Assembly: GCA_027257055.1 (NCBI GenBank)
Contig: JAPVLO010000073.1
Location: 1,860,001 to 1,924,000 of the forward strand
Reading direction: 5' to 3'
DNA length: 64,000 nucleotides
Source: Cephalopachus bancanus
Lineage: Eukaryota > Chordata > Mammalia > Primates > Tarsiidae
Shown here piece after piece: positions 33,917 to 46,679 of this stretch. The first letter of the stretch is position 1. Every line of letters begins with the position of its first letter. The position numbers and the translations under genes were made by a program. The notes below the pieces were generated by a model. That model was not told where the DNA came from. It did not search any database and saw nothing but the letters and a program-made list of their open reading frames with translations.

Positions 33917-36900
33917 TGGTAACAAATTGATAATAACATAATAATTACACTAGAAAGAATGAAAGTAACATGTTAACTAGGATTCACAATACTTTTATTA
34001 TAACCCAGTAAGTGTAATTAGTTTGTGTCACCAGATGAACTGATAATTAACACATCTAATTTTGGCAATGCTCCCAAAACTAAAGCCATAAAATATAATT
34101 ACAGTTTTTAAAATCCTTATTTTTCTATTCCACTGATAAATAGTTAAAATGTCCAGTTGTACCTTCTCAACATCAAAGACCTATAAGCTACACTTTGGAT
34201 TCGGTGTCAATGTTGTATTAAACTATTACAAGAACCTAGTTATTTGCACTGTCCTTCAGTCCCTTCTAGCTCCATGGGACACTGTTTCCTAGAAACAATC
34301 TAGGGATCAGATTTGCTCTCTCTTGGGCCAATAGCTTAATGTCTCTGGATCAACCTTTCTTATTTATAAATCGAGGAATCTGGACTGTAAGGCTCTTTTC
34401 AACTAAAACAAATGACAAATCTCTAATGGCAAATCTTGGATAGCATTTAAGCTAAAGTCCACAAACTTTTACAACTCAAATCACAAAATGCTAATCTTAC
34501 CAACAAGTAAAGAGTTGGAATCAATACCTCTTTCACAAGAGACCTCAAGCATACACTGAGGTACCCCTTTTCACTGATTACATGGCAAAAGTCCTAAAGT
34601 CTGATAACATATCCATTTTTTCTGGTTTGCTTAAAATTGGTCAAACCCATATGCTGCCTACAATAATAATTTTTCATGGCTAGGATATATTTTAATAGAT
34701 TTGTAACATGCTTTAAAGTAATTATCTTCATCTTTATTCCTCATAAAAATCCTTTGGAAGGGATAAGAATTATTCTCACCATATTGGCATGCCACTGGTA
34801 TCACCTTCATAACCAAGAGATAATTTTTAAATGTTCTATTACTTGGAATTAAGCTAGAGAGAATAAACTAACTGTATTCAAAATTACTAAATTCACTCAA
34901 TAATCCAAATTGTGATATCATCTCATAGTTCAGCTGCAATACTAATTAATTTGAAATCATTCTAAGAGATTGTATATCTGTACCAAAAAGAATACAAATG
35001 CCAAGACAGCATTATTCACCATAGTACCACTACTTACTGGTAAACAAACTAATTCCAGCGCAATGTCTTAGGAGAAACCCATCACATCTAATTTTGCAGG
35101 AGTTCTCACTAGACTGCCATTGTTTATCATGTGTAGTGCTAGTTTCCTTAACTTTACCTGATAGCATTACAAAGATTTAGGTGGTTTAATCTCTCAAAAT
35201 CTTATTAAAGCAAAGCCTATTACTCAGCCTTATTATTTGAAGTCACAAAGTGTCCAATGACTTTTCTTTTCCATGTACCGATCAGGCCTGGTCATCCACA
35301 GATATGTAATAAGTTGCATTACCTTCTATCAAATTTAAATGAGTGTGTTGAGGAGTGGGACATAAACAGTTTTGGTGTGGTTTACTTTTCCTAACTGTCA
35401 AAGTGCTATCTATGTTGGGAAGAAGACCAGCCATCTAAATCAGACACTTGATTAATGGTATATAGAAAATCATATAACTATTTACTTTCTACATTATTAG
35501 AGTACAAAACAGAATAGCCAATTTAAAGTAAGTGTTTGATTTTTTTCTCTTAATTTCGAAAGTATTGAGATTGTTTAAAAACCCAATTCAATGATCTGAG
35601 TTCTGCCTTGCCATGTCCCAAAATTTCTTTCACCAAAATCATACATTTTTCCCCAAAAATGTTATATAATATACTGCATATTATATAATATACTACAACT
35701 TGAATTTTCACTTAATATATTATGGAGAGTTTTCATTTCTAGATCTATCTTTCATTTGAAATGTTCCACAGGATTAGATTAAGTGTTGATCTAGAGATAG
35801 ACAGATAGTTAAATAGCTAAATAAATGAATAGTCTATTAATTTTTCTTAGTTTTTATTACTGAGTTTCTTCTGCTTTTTCCCCCAGTCTCATTCTAGTAA
35901 TCTGCTGAATATCCCTTTCAGTCTTCTTTTCCAAAGACTGATTGAAACCCAGCCTCAGTGCCTCCTGGTGGGGGCCAGCACAGCCTGTCTAGACTTCTGA
36001 GAACTGCAAGCTTGTTAGTTATCATGCTCTCTCTTTTCCCCCTCTTTGGTTTATCACACACCTCCACTGACCCTCATGATTGCATGCCACTTTGGATTCT
36101 GGATTTGAATGGAAACACTTGGAATTCCTTCATCCACACCTGATGTTGGACTAGCTGAAGTGGCTGCATCACTTTTCCAATTCTAGCTTATTCTGCTCAA
36201 AGGAATTAGCTCTGCCTGGCCAGAACCCAAGAAGTAACAAATGAGACTTGCTCAATAGGTGGTAATTAAACCTCTGGCTCAAAAGCCCAAATAGACTGTC
36301 AATGAGATTTCACAGTAACTCCCTGACACTAAGCAAGGATGCAGTGTTGCGTTTAGTTTTAAAAATTTAAAACTCTCTCTGGTAGGATTCTCAGAGAAAA
36401 CAGTACAGAGTACATAAGGGCAAAAACAAAAAGATTGTTTTAAGGGAAAAAGTAAGTACAAAGGATAATCTGGGGAAGACATGGCATTTCTGAAATCAAA
36501 AGTCTACCAGTAAGTGGATCATGAGTACTTAGTTTGTAGGTGAGCTGAATAAAAATACTCACTGAACAATGATGTAGGTCATTTTCAAATCTAACCTAAT
36601 CTCTTGTTTTTTTTCCTTCAGTGTAGAATCTTTAAGTCATTCAGAAGATATGATATTACAGAATGACACCAACTGAGGGGATCAGGGTGGAGAATAAGGC
36701 TGAGGATGACTTCAGAAAAAAGGTTTAAGTTGATCTCACTCACTGATAAACACCACACTTCTTTTAAGAATGTGCTAATATGAATGTACTTTTCACCTCA
36801 CATCTAATCGATATCACTGTACCAAATACTTATTCTTCTAGGAAATGTGAAGTTGAAAAAAAAATTCCTAAATTAAATGAGAATTATTCTGCTTATGACA

Positions 36901-37720
36901 TTAATATATATGCTCTCACTTTAAAAATAGGAGACTACTGAATTAATCATTTAAGTGTATGGAATAAACTGTAGAACAATATCATCCTCCTAGAAATCCT
37001 CATTTCTCACTCTCATACCACTAGTGATTTTCAGTTGGGTCTAATGACAGTAATATCCATAATAAGAAGAGTTTCTGGTTCACCTGAAGTGGAAAATAAA
37101 TTGCTGCCAAGAACAAGCAAATAGCACAGAGTTTAGTATGTTCTGCTTCTAATGCCTCTTTGACAGGCCAAAGACGCTGATGACATCTGAAGAACAAGAC
37201 ATTCATGCAGTTTCCTCAATGATACCCTTTAAACATCTGGTTATCAGATCTTCATCCAAGGTTGTTTTCATTGAGTTATCCAGCTCCCCAGCTCTGAGCC
37301 ACCCTGTCTGTTTACCCCAGTGTGTCATGCAAATATTGCTACTTTCTATACTTATCATGATATGGAAAAGACTGGGAAGCCCTAAATTAATCTTTATCAA
37401 CAGGGCTATCCACATCTTACTTTGGCATAGTCTGTAGTTTCATATGGTGTCTTTGAAGAATAAGAACAAGTTTGAACTGAAAAGACCTCAGATAATTTTT
37501 TCCCAAATGAGGCTCCTACAAATGTAAGCTCCATAGGCTATTAAGAGATATCAAATTAGTTGGAGGAGGGATAATTTGAGAAATACTGGGTTAAAATTGA
37601 AAAGATTTTTTAGTGCAGGATGTCTAAGAGGTTTGGATATGCTAAATACACTGTCACTCTCCAGAAGGGGGTGGGAGACACAATTTATACTTGTTTAAAG
37701 ATAGAGCCTTTAGAATGTAG
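33917..37720. other. Intron, largely without recognisable elements
   Basis: 3.8 kb of AT-rich intron. A probable MIR remnant on the plus strand spans about 34300-34400 (CCAATAGCTTAATGTCTCTGG ... CTTATTTATAAATCGAGG). A short AT-rich inverted repeat lies near 35665-35695. Frames such as 35958-36143 and 37180-37437 have no domains or splice context. Confidence 0.4.
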
Positions 37721-37724
37721 TTTT

Positions 37725-37925
37725 TTAAAACTGTGGTAAAATGTACATAATATGCATATAAAGTCTATCATTTTAATCATTTTCAAGTGTACAGTTTAGT
37801 AATGTTAAATATGTTCACATTTTTGTGCAATCTCCAGAACTTTTTCATCTTGCAAAACTGAAACTTCTACCTATTAAACCAAAATTTCCCATTTCCCCTC
37901 CTCTCATCCCCTGGCAAGCACTCTT
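37725..37925. mobile_element. Old L1-derived fragment
   Basis: Contains the recurring ancient L1 phrase order GTGGTAAAATGTACATAATATG, TATCATTTTAATCATTTTCAAG, TGTACAGTTTAGTAATG, TTGTGCAATCTCCAGAAC and TTTTTCATCTTGCAAAACTG. Orientation relative to the L1 consensus not certain. Confidence 0.55.
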
Positions 37926-37969
37926 AGAATATCTTGGGCAAGTAGTAATGAACAAAGAGCACTTTGGAA

Positions 37970-38115
37970 AATGGTGTTCATTTCTTTCGTCTCTTATAGT
38001 TCATGCCCTAGTTTTATAGATGAGATGCAAGCCTGAAGATGTTAAGTAACTTGTACAATATCACAAGTTAATAGTGAGCCAGGTCTAGAACTCAGACCAC
38101 TGAACTTACAGTATG
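37970..38115 (-). mobile_element. MIR SINE relic
   Basis: Antisense MIR order: TTTTATAGATGAGATGCAAG, GAAGATGTTAAGTAACTTG, CACAAGTTAATAGTGAGCC and GGTCTAGAACTCAGACC. Confidence 0.75.
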
Positions 38116-38660
38116 GCCTCTTTTTACAATACTAAGAAAAGAAAGCCAAAGTAAGCTACTAATTTTCCAATTTCTACCACTACATGTTCTGAGTGTACCT
38201 GATGTCCAATAGGTCCATTTCAAAGAAAAGGCTAAAAGGCACACTGAGTCCACGATTCTCCAAACCGGGTACACATCACATCAAGAAACCCCAACTTAAA
38301 CATGCCATGCCTTCCTAGAGCATCAATTTTACTTGATGATTACAAAATTAAATCTTTTATATTAAAATAATCATGGATATATGGCAGGGTAGGATGCAAA
38401 ATTAGCCTGATTTAAAAGGACTTCAAAGACACTGTGTTTCAGCAGTGAGCTACTTTGGCCTGTGGCCCAGCTGCCCAGGGCATCCATCCCCATATCAGTC
38501 TCTAGGGCTTTTGAGAAGCACTTATCTGAGGGGAAGAGCCTACTATGCATGCAGGCCCTGGAGCACAACTCAAAAGGGGCACACTGATAGTCAAACTGTG
38601 GGCCAAACTGTGCTTCCACATGGGCCTGGCAGGCTCACAACAACAATTACTAAAGCTCTT
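38116..38660. other. Intron, nothing recognised
   Basis: No element or gene supported. Overlapping open frames on both strands at about 38371-38800 have no domains. Confidence 0.4.
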
Positions 38661-38675
38661 AAGTTCTTGTCTCTC

Positions 38676-38919
38676 AGGCTGGCATGGTAGCAATGATTGC
38701 CTGAGCTCAGGGGTTCAAGTCCAGCCTAGGCAACTTGGCAAGACCTTATCTCTACAAAAAATAAAAAAATTAGCTGGGTGTTGTGGCATGGGTATGTAGT
38801 TCCAGCTACTTGGAAGGCTGAGGTAGAAGGATCGGCTGAGCCCAGCAGGTTGAGGTTGCAGTGGCCTTCAGCATACACTCCAACCTGGTTGACACAGTGA
38901 GACTTCGACTCAAAAAAAA
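38676..38919 (+). mobile_element. Alu SINE, older type with left-arm deletion
   Basis: GGCTGGCATGGTAGC jumps directly to ATTGCCTGAGCTCAGGGGTTC, so about 40 bp of the left arm (including much of the A-box-distal part) is missing. The remainder is complete and ends in an A tail. TSD AAGTTCTTGTCTCT (38661-38674) versus AAGCACTTGTCTCT (38920-38933). Confidence 0.93.
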
Positions 38920-38934
38920 AAGCACTTGTCTCTT

Positions 38935-39230
38935 TTTAAATATATTTTATTTTAAAGATGTGGTGTACAATTCAGAATCAGATATACAAGTGGGCATCAT
39001 ATAGGTAAAGTTTGGGCCTTTGGTCCCCACTTTGCCTGATTTGAGATCAGGTACCCTTATTGATGTTGAAATCCCCCCCACTCCCACCCTGGCAGTATCC
39101 CGCTACTGCCAATCCCTTTCTTAAAATATTATGGTAAATGTTCAGGGTCAGCTTATGAGTAAGAACATGTGGTACTTTGTTCTTTGTTTCTGTGATAGAT
39201 CACTGAGTATTATAGACTCTAGATTCATCC
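38935..39230 (-). mobile_element. L1 3'UTR fragment, antisense, inserted at the Alu's TSD
   Basis: Reverse complement ends GTACACCACATC plus an A-rich tail and contains one GGCAGTAGCGGGATACTGCC hairpin followed by a GGGTGGGAGTGGG run. Flanked by a perfect 15-bp TSD AAGCACTTGTCTCTT at 38920-38934 and 39231-39245, which re-uses the downstream TSD of the neighbouring Alu. Confidence 0.92.
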
Positions 39231-39245
39231 AAGCACTTGTCTCTT

Positions 39246-40945
39246 GATGAGCATCCAAAGCTTCACAGAAGTAACAAGTTAGGGAAAACTTCCAGTAATA
39301 AAACTCAAGCAAAAGAACACAAAAAGGAGTGATACTGTCTACTGCAAGACATCACATTGATGGTGAAATGAGAAAACAGACAGCAGAAGGGAAGGGCTGA
39401 ATTACATATCAGGCTCCTGTTAGGAATGTCCATTGTGGAATAGCACTTAAATTCCAATAGACACTTCCTCGTTATGCAAATCTACTTCCATTAAACTTAA
39501 AATAGTTATACTGTATGCCCATCTAAATTCACTACTGTAATGTACTAAGTAAAATTCAATTATATCTAATCACATTATAATAAAAAGTGAAAAATGTTTT
39601 TTCCCTGTCTTTTGAACGTTTTCCAAACAGTCAAGGCACTACCTTTTAAAAATAATTCTGCAGAGAGATGAAGGATAAGATATTTTTCTTTTAGATTTTT
39701 AAGCTTTTAGTTTCCATCTGTATACTAGTGTCAACATTCTAAACCTCAGAAATTACTGGCAGATTTTCATACAGAAAATATACAGTGATGATATTCTTTC
39801 CTTCATGTTTGCTGTGCTGAAGCAGCTGGCTTGAAGCAGCTGGCAATCAGAGAGCAAAACGCAGCAGAGTAAAGTCAAGCAACTCCTTGACTAGCATCAC
39901 GTGCCAGTGCAAGGTCTGTTTTGGTTCCACTTAACGTTTCCTTTTAACCTGCCTCAAAAGATCTGTCTCAGAATATCTGCATTAGTATGTTAATCCCGGC
40001 ACTGGATTCTGTGTATTCATCCTTTCCCCAGCTGCTCTCTGTTTCACACCCTCTAAAATCATGGTTACCCATGCCAAAATGAAAGGCAAAATGGCATATT
40101 AATGAAACACACAGAGAATGAGAGCCATGCAAGGTAAGAGGCATGTGCCATGAATATTAATGTAACCCAAGCAATTATAATCATTAGAATCCACTTCCTG
40201 TGATAAAAACCACATACAATGGGAGCTGGCATACATTAGAAAAGGCTACAGTGAACCTTGATGAAGGTTAGGAAGCTCTGCTTCAGTCACTCGGAGGAGG
40301 TCTCCATTTCTCCAACTGAGTGATTAAAAACTCTGGATTCCCAAGGCCCCAATACAGCCAATTATTTTCAGGAGCACTGCTAAATTCTTAAGATTAGCTT
40401 GAATTTGCATTGATTGAAGATATACAACATATTGCAGATGGGTGGTGGTAAAGTAGAAAAATACGGGAGGAAATAATTTGTGAGAAAGTTAAAACCATTC
40501 CTAGCCATTGCTGGTTAATTTGTAAGCAACCTACTCTAACTATGCTTCAGTATGTGGGACAAAATAATAGTCATAAAAACAACTTAGTACTAGAACAGAG
40601 CCATTATCCACTCTGAGGCATGAAAAGAAAATACTTGTTATGAATGGAAGAACAGTAAAAAAGAAAAAGAAGAAATAGATATAATAAATTATTTTTCCAA
40701 TCTGCATTTATGGTAGAAATAGTAATTTACCAAAATAAGGCCAAGTGTCCTAAACCGTGAACCCTACAATAATATGTGATGTTGCCCTTTACAGCATACA
40801 TGAGATTTCCAAAGAGGCCTAAACTATTCATTGGCTAATCTTTCCACATATATGTAAAACAAACAAATAAGCAAACAAACAAAAAACCAACAAAACACTA
40901 GTATATAAGCATGAAATAGAAAGCAACTTTACCAGCTTGAAGAAA
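39246..40945. other. Repeat-poor intron segment, possible conserved non-coding sequence
   Basis: 1.7 kb without any mobile element that I recognise, unusual for this window. It includes an E-box (CACGTG at 39899-39904), a short direct repeat GAAGCAGCTGGC at about 39821-39845, ATTAAT-containing AT motifs near 40100 and 40157, and a (CAAA)n run at about 40858-40890. Regulatory function is speculative. Confidence 0.3.
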
Positions 40946-40949
40946 ATAC

Positions 40950-41520
40950 TCTTAGCTGGCCAACACCATGTCAACAAATATCTGCTGGATGCCTAATGAA
41001 ATGTCACGTGTAGAATTTAAGGGAATTTAGGAGGAAGACTCCTTGCTAGGCAAAGCATGGTACCTGAATTGTCTGTTTTCGATATGACAAAGAACACTTC
41101 CTCGAGCAAACCTTAGTCAAGCTTCTCAAAATCCTCTTCCCAACTAGGCCTCAACTTTGGACTTCTTGTCCAACTTTGCATTGCCCAATTTTAGCAAGAA
41201 TCCTATCAAGATGGTTTAGCTGCAATCTCCCCAACTTCTGATCACCCTCAATGGTGATATAACTCATCACTCTGGCCAGCCTTCAGCCAGAATCCTGTTA
41301 GGTCATTTTATCCTACCTTCTTAGCAGTTTGCAGTCCACTGACACACATACACACACCCTCACCCTGTTCCTTGGCTATAAATCCCCACTTTTCCTTGTT
41401 GTATTCAGAACTGAGCTCAGTTCTATACTGGGGTTTCCCTTCCCCTATTGCAATAGTCCTGAATAAAATATGTTATTACTGTTTTACATACTGCCCAGCT
41501 CTGGTTTTCTTAGTCATTGT
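40950..41520 (+). mobile_element. ERV1-like solo LTR
   Basis: A promoter-like TATAAAT at 41377-41383 (GGCTATAAATCCCCAC) is followed by a pyrimidine-rich stretch, GAGCTCAGTTCTATACTGGGG and the polyadenylation signal AATAAA at 41462-41467. Upstream is a C-rich U3-like region with CCAACTTTG and CCTCACCCTGTTCC. The TATA-to-AATAAA spacing fits an LTR. No internal proviral genes are present. Limits approximate. Confidence 0.65.
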
Positions 41521-41524
41521 GTCA

Positions 41525-42115
41525 CTCTGAAAAACAGTTTGTTACTTCTCCAAAATGTTAAAAATAGAGTTATCACATGACCCAGCAATTCTACTACTAG
41601 GTATATAACTGATGAGAATTGAAAATACATGTCTATACAAAACTTGTATAAAAATGTTCATAGAAGTGTTGTTCATAAAGCCAAAAGTAGAAACCCAAAT
41701 GCCCATCAAGTGATGAATTAATGCATAAATATGGAATATTCTATCCACATAATACAATGATATTCAGTAATAAATAGCAATGAAGCACTGATACATGTTA
41801 CAAAATGGATGCAACCTTGAAAACATTAAGCTAAATGAAAGACGCCAGTCACCAAAGGCCATATATTGTATGCTTCCATCCATATGAAATCTCCAGAATA
41901 AAATTAGTGGTTTCCAGGGACTGATGGGAAAGGGAAATGCGAAGTAATTGCTAATGGGTACAGAGTTTCTTTTTGGGGTAATGAAATATTCTAAAATTAG
42001 ATAATAATGATATTTACACAACTCTGTGAATATACTAAAAAAACACTAAATTACACATTTTAAAAGGTTAGATGTTACTGTATGTAAATTATATTTTCAA
42101 TAAAGCTGTAATTTT
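41525..42115 (+). mobile_element. Old L1 (L1M-type) 3' end
   Basis: Clear order: CACATGACCCAGCAATTCTAC, TAGGTATATAACTGATGAG, TGTTCATAGAAGTGTTGTTCA, AGAAACCCAAATGCCCATC, GGATGCAACCTTGAAAACATT and GGTTTCCAGGGACTGATGGG, ending TATATTTTCAATAAAGCTG plus an A-run. No ORF. Confidence 0.9.
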
Positions 42116-42139
42116 AAAAAGTCATTGCTACAGGTTCAT

Positions 42140-42860
42140 TTATTCGATACATATTTGTTGAGGGCCCACTAAGTGTCAGGCACTGAGGAAATAACAATAC
42201 ACAGACATAGTCTCCGTCCTCCCAAAGTCTAGAGGTTTGTAAAGGAAACCTGGGTTTAAGTCCTGGCTGTATACATGCTGTAATCTGGGAAAGTATTTTA
42301 CTTCCTTATCTACAAACAGGGTTAAAGGCAGGTGACTGGCACATTGGAAGAGCTTGCTGAATGTTGTTATTGCTAAGGGAGTACAAAGGCAAATTACAAA
42401 TGCCAGGAAAGAGAAAGAATTTTCATAAAACAGGCAGACTTGGATTGGAAGGAGGGAGAGGGTATTTCTTTAGGAATATGACCTTTGGGCTGAAATCTGA
42501 AGGACTAGATGTGGTCAGGAGTAAAGAACCTGAAGAACTGCAGACAAAAGAAAGTGCAAGTGCAAAGGTCCTGAGGCAAGGAAGAGCTTAAGGTTTTCTA
42601 GGAACTATGGTCAGGTGATACTGAGCAAGCAAAGGAGAGATAAGAAGGGGCCAGAATGTGCCAGGTCTCACAGAACAAAAATAAGGATTTTATTCTAAAT
42701 ACAATGGAAAATCACTGAAAGTTTTTGAGCAGAAGGATGACATGATCCAAACTACATTTTAAAAAGATACTGGCTGCTGTAAGAGGAAGAGCATAGTATA
42801 GTCAGAAAGTTTCCACGTGTTCTAAGGGAAAGAAATGGTAGCTCGGATTATGCGGTGGTA
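42140..42860 (-). mobile_element. L2 (LINE-2) relic, interrupted by a MIR
   Basis: Antisense L2 3' end in full order: TTTGTTGAGGGCCCACTAAG, CAGGCACTGAGG, then (after the MIR) GGGCTGAAATCTGAAGG, AGTGCAAGTGCAAAGGTCC, GAGGCAAGGAAGAGCTTAAG and TTTTTGAGCAGAAGGATGAC. The best-preserved L2 in the window. Confidence 0.88.
42243..42385 (+). mobile_element. MIR SINE nested in L2
   Basis: AAACCTGGGTTTAAGTCCTGG, CTGTAATCTGGGAAAGTATT, TACTTCCTTATCTAC, then GACTGGCACATTGGAAGAGC and TGCTGAATGTTGTTATTGC follow the MIR consensus. It splits the L2 described above, so it inserted after that L2. Confidence 0.8.
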
Positions 42861-43039
42861 GAGACTCTAATAATCTTGACAGATTCACAGAAATAAAAAC
42901 AAGAACTTGAGGCTGTATTCCTTCCTTTTCCTTTCTACATGCACAGCCTACGCTGGATAGAATACAGAAAGAAGAGTGAATTGGCGTAGAAGAAATTGTA
43001 CCATAACAGACTTGAAATAAAAGCCCTCAGATTCCTAGT

Positions 43040-43220
43040 TTCATTCCCAACCAGCTATGGGATCTCAGCAAATGCTTGCTTGCTGAGTCTCAGTTCTTTA
43101 TCAGTATAATTAGAATAACAGCTCTTTCTCAAAAGTTATTCTAAGAGTTAACTGACAATACATGTGAAGATGACTGCAGGGTTTCAGGCAGTGTGCTCTA
43201 TAAATGTTAGTCAGTTTAAG
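43040..43220 (+). mobile_element. MIR SINE relic
   Basis: Order TTCCCAACCAGCTATGGGATC, TGAGTCTCAGTTCTTTATCAG, TATAATTAGAATAACAGC, TTCTAAGAGTTAACTGAC and GTGCTCTATAAATGTTAGTC. Confidence 0.7.
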
Positions 43221-45486
43221 CAATGCATCCATTGGAAAAAAAGAATACACAATGTGATTAGTTACTTTTTCCCCTTTAAGGTCAAGATGTATTTTGTTTT
43301 GTTGTAATAAGTATAAGTTAAGCTTTCTCAATACACCATGGTCTGTGGGGAAAACAGCAGGGACCCACCTACCACTCTTCAACAACACTTACTTGCTAGA
43401 AAACCTTTAAAATTTGTGCAGGTAAAGGTAGCCCCCAAAGACACATCTCTGGGAAGTAAAGCGGTATTAAGGGAAAGCTTTTCTTTAAAGAAGCCCAGAC
43501 CAAAGAATGTACTGCCCTGAAGAAGAGCAGCAAACATTTGCCATAAAACAGGTTTATGAAGCAACTAATAAGAGGATTGATTTTAGGAGATATTCTGGCA
43601 AAGTTCATGACAAAATTATCTGTTTTATATTTTTAAAATTCTACTGAAATTAACAAATTATAGGTGAGTTTCACCTGCATACCACAGAACTTTGGTCTTG
43701 CTGTTGGTGAAAACATCACTGTACACATTATAGGTACCACCTTTCTGAAGCATGTTTGTAGTACTGGTACACTTGGGACTTTCCTCAAGTTAATTAAATA
43801 GTTGTGAAAAAAGCAAATTCTTCTGAGACTTCTCTGGAAGCCCCTGACAGAAACCTATAGGGAAGTCGTTTTTTAATTACCTTAATATTTTATTAATGTT
43901 TTTGCTGACTTTTTATAATAATTACATCACATTTCTTAAATTTTTTCTAAGGAAGCGTTAACTAAAGGAAAAGGATAAGAACATGTGTTTACTTACTAGT
44001 ATATTGAGTACGTTAATGAAAAAGAAAAAACCTTTCCCATATATATGACCTATAAATCTGTCTTCAACAGGAAAAGGTAGTAATTTTTTTTTACTGTTTA
44101 ATAAAATACCATATTTTAAAAACCAAAGGTATCAAATTTTAAAAAATCTTTAAATAGGTACCATAATATGTGTTCATGGCTATAATTTAATTATTGAAGA
44201 AATATGAGGAAATCTAATTGTTTCCCCACTTAGGAATTTAATGTTCTGAAAACTATTATACTTCAAATCTTATATAATAACAGTGATAAAGATTAATATA
44301 AATTATAATTATAATTAATATAAATAATACCTATTGAGGATTGCTATAAATAGCACACAATCATGTCCCCTAGTTGTATTCCAAAGGTATTTTCCAAGTC
44401 AGTGTGTTTTTAAAAATTCAGCTTCCTTCAAAGAAGCAAGTAATTATGCTTCTATAGGAAGAGAGAAGAAACCAAGAAAGCAGATGGAATCATTTGATGC
44501 AAACAGAAACATAAAAATCTTTCTACATAACCTATCAATTTAAAGAAACAAAAATAATCAAAAACATAAGCTTTATTATTTTGAAAACTTTTAAATCTTT
44601 TTTTTTTGCTTAAAGCAAAAATAATAATAATAAAAGGATTGGAACTGTAGTTTATAACACATAAAATCATTATTCATATTATTTTAAAAATCTTATCACT
44701 CATATTTATTTCTAATTTAATTCTGTCTAGAACCTCAAAAGAGAACAGAGTAAAATTCAACAACAAAAACAAAAGCTAACAAAGAAACAAAAAGCCAAAC
44801 ACTTATGATTCTATTCCAGTTATCTTTTATTTTGAGTGGATTTTTTTTCTATCTACAGGACAATGCCTCTATGCTAAAAAACAGTCAATACTTTAAAATA
44901 ACATTGTAGACTAATAAGAGAGTCTGCAAAAGACAAAACCAAGGGATTTCTTAACTTGCCCCCTTTCTTCCACTTCAAAAACACACAAAAACTAAAAGGA
45001 AGTTTTCAGTATTTTGTGCCTACCGTACCTGACTATGTAAGAGGATTAAAGCACTGATAATTCTAACTAAAGTGACAGAACTGACCATTATTTTGGCACA
45101 GAAAAGATGGACTGGGTCGGTCATAAGGAGTGCTAGCTAAGCTCAGAATGTATCATTTTTTCTTTTGTCTCTCATTCCGAAGTATATCCAATGTTTGACA
45201 TCCAGAGTAGATAAACATTAACATCACTTTTTTCCTAACAAGAACCTAAACTTAATTTAATTTAATTATAAATTATATCATATCCTTTGAGACCTCCCAA
45301 ATTTTCCTCCTAGAAAATTTAGCATATATTTAATATATTAATGTTCTAGAAAAGAATGAGCAAGATTAGCAAGCTATCACCTTTAATCAAACAATACTGA
45401 CTCTAATCTTCATGACAGCATATATGCTACAACTGGAATGGGCTCTCTGATTGGAGATTGAAAGCATAAGATGGGGTCCCTGTTGG
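43221..45486. other. Intron, very AT-rich, nothing recognised
   Basis: 2.3 kb without a supported element or gene. It includes an AT-rich palindromic patch at about 44293-44328 (ATAAATTATAATTATAATT). Confidence 0.4.
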
Positions 45487-45862
45487 CAAGATTACCATCT
45501 TCTATGGACTGAACTGTATCTCTCCTGTGATGATATTTGGAGTTGAGATCTTTGCAAGGCAATGAGAATTAGACAAGGTTGTGAGGGAGCCCTCATGATG
45601 GGATTAGTGCCCTCATAAGAAGAGACAGGTGAGAGTTTACTGCCTCCTCTTTCTCCCTTCTCCATCATACCCACCCCCCGTGAAGACACAGAAGGTGGCT
45701 TTCCGCAAGCCAGAAAGAGAATCCCTCACCAGGGAACCGAGTCAACTGGCACCTTGATCTTGAACTTCTCAGTCTTCATAATTATGAAAAACAAATTCCT
45801 GTTGTTTGAGCTGCCCAGTCTATGGTATTTTGTTATGGCAGCCAGACCTGACTAAAATACCA
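45487..45862 (+). mobile_element. MaLR solo LTR (MST-like)
   Basis: Order TTCTATGGACTGAACTGTATC, GATGATATTTGGAGTTGAG, GCCCTCATGATGGGATTAGTG, CCCTCATAAGAAGAGACAGG, GAAGACACAGAAGGTGGC, GCAAGCCAGAAAGAGAATCC, GGCACCTTGATCTTGAAC and TATGGTATTTTGTTATGGCAG, ending CTGACTAAAATAC. A near-complete solo LTR. Confidence 0.92.
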
Positions 45863-46675
45863 TCAAATCAATGACAAAAAAGTTACCCTTTTGAATCAGA
45901 ACAACCCAGAAATATAATCCAAAAACTTGTTTAGATTCCTAAGCTTTATCCTGCATATTAATTTTCCAGTTGACAACTAGTATGATATTGTTTATTTTTT
46001 TTCTGCCACAGTCATGTCTACACATTTCCTTTTAATGCCAGTGTCACCCTCTAGTATCCTCTTATATGTAATCCTCCATCTTTGCTAAGTCTATGGATTC
46101 AGACCCTATTTTACATTACTAATTCAATTGATATTCTTCCCAAATTTTACAGATGTAAAATGCAGAGCCTCTGACTAGTCTTCTGGAAAGTAGAGCATTT
46201 ACATTAATTTTTCTTACCACTTAGCTTGTGACTCAGACAATTTGCATACATATTCTTTGAGTATCTACTTATAGTGCATGATAATTTACATCAAATTATT
46301 TGTAAAAAAGCATCATAAGTTATTCCTACTACCCTCATATAAGAGTTGTAGAAAGCAAGGTTAAAATAAGTTTTAGCAAGCTGGCCAATGAGAAGGTGGG
46401 GCCACTGGACTTGAATCTTGTGAGATCTGCTCTCCCAGTTTCCCCCTTTAGTGTAGGAGTCTTTAGAGCTGAAATTTGTGACTGGGACTGTAGGAAAAAA
46501 ACCAAATGGCCAACCTGACTGATCTCTGCAGTCCACCCACCTTAGAAACCCGAATCTCCATGTCCTGGAATTTTGATTCATGATGTTTTTAATTGACTTT
46601 ACAAGGGCGGTTATTTACAGGAAAAGCAAAGTTGCATTAAGCATTATTTTAATTAATTATTTTTTTAAATCCTAC
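45863..46675. other. Intron, nothing recognised
   Basis: No supported element or gene. Confidence 0.4.
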
Positions 46676-46679
46676 AAAC

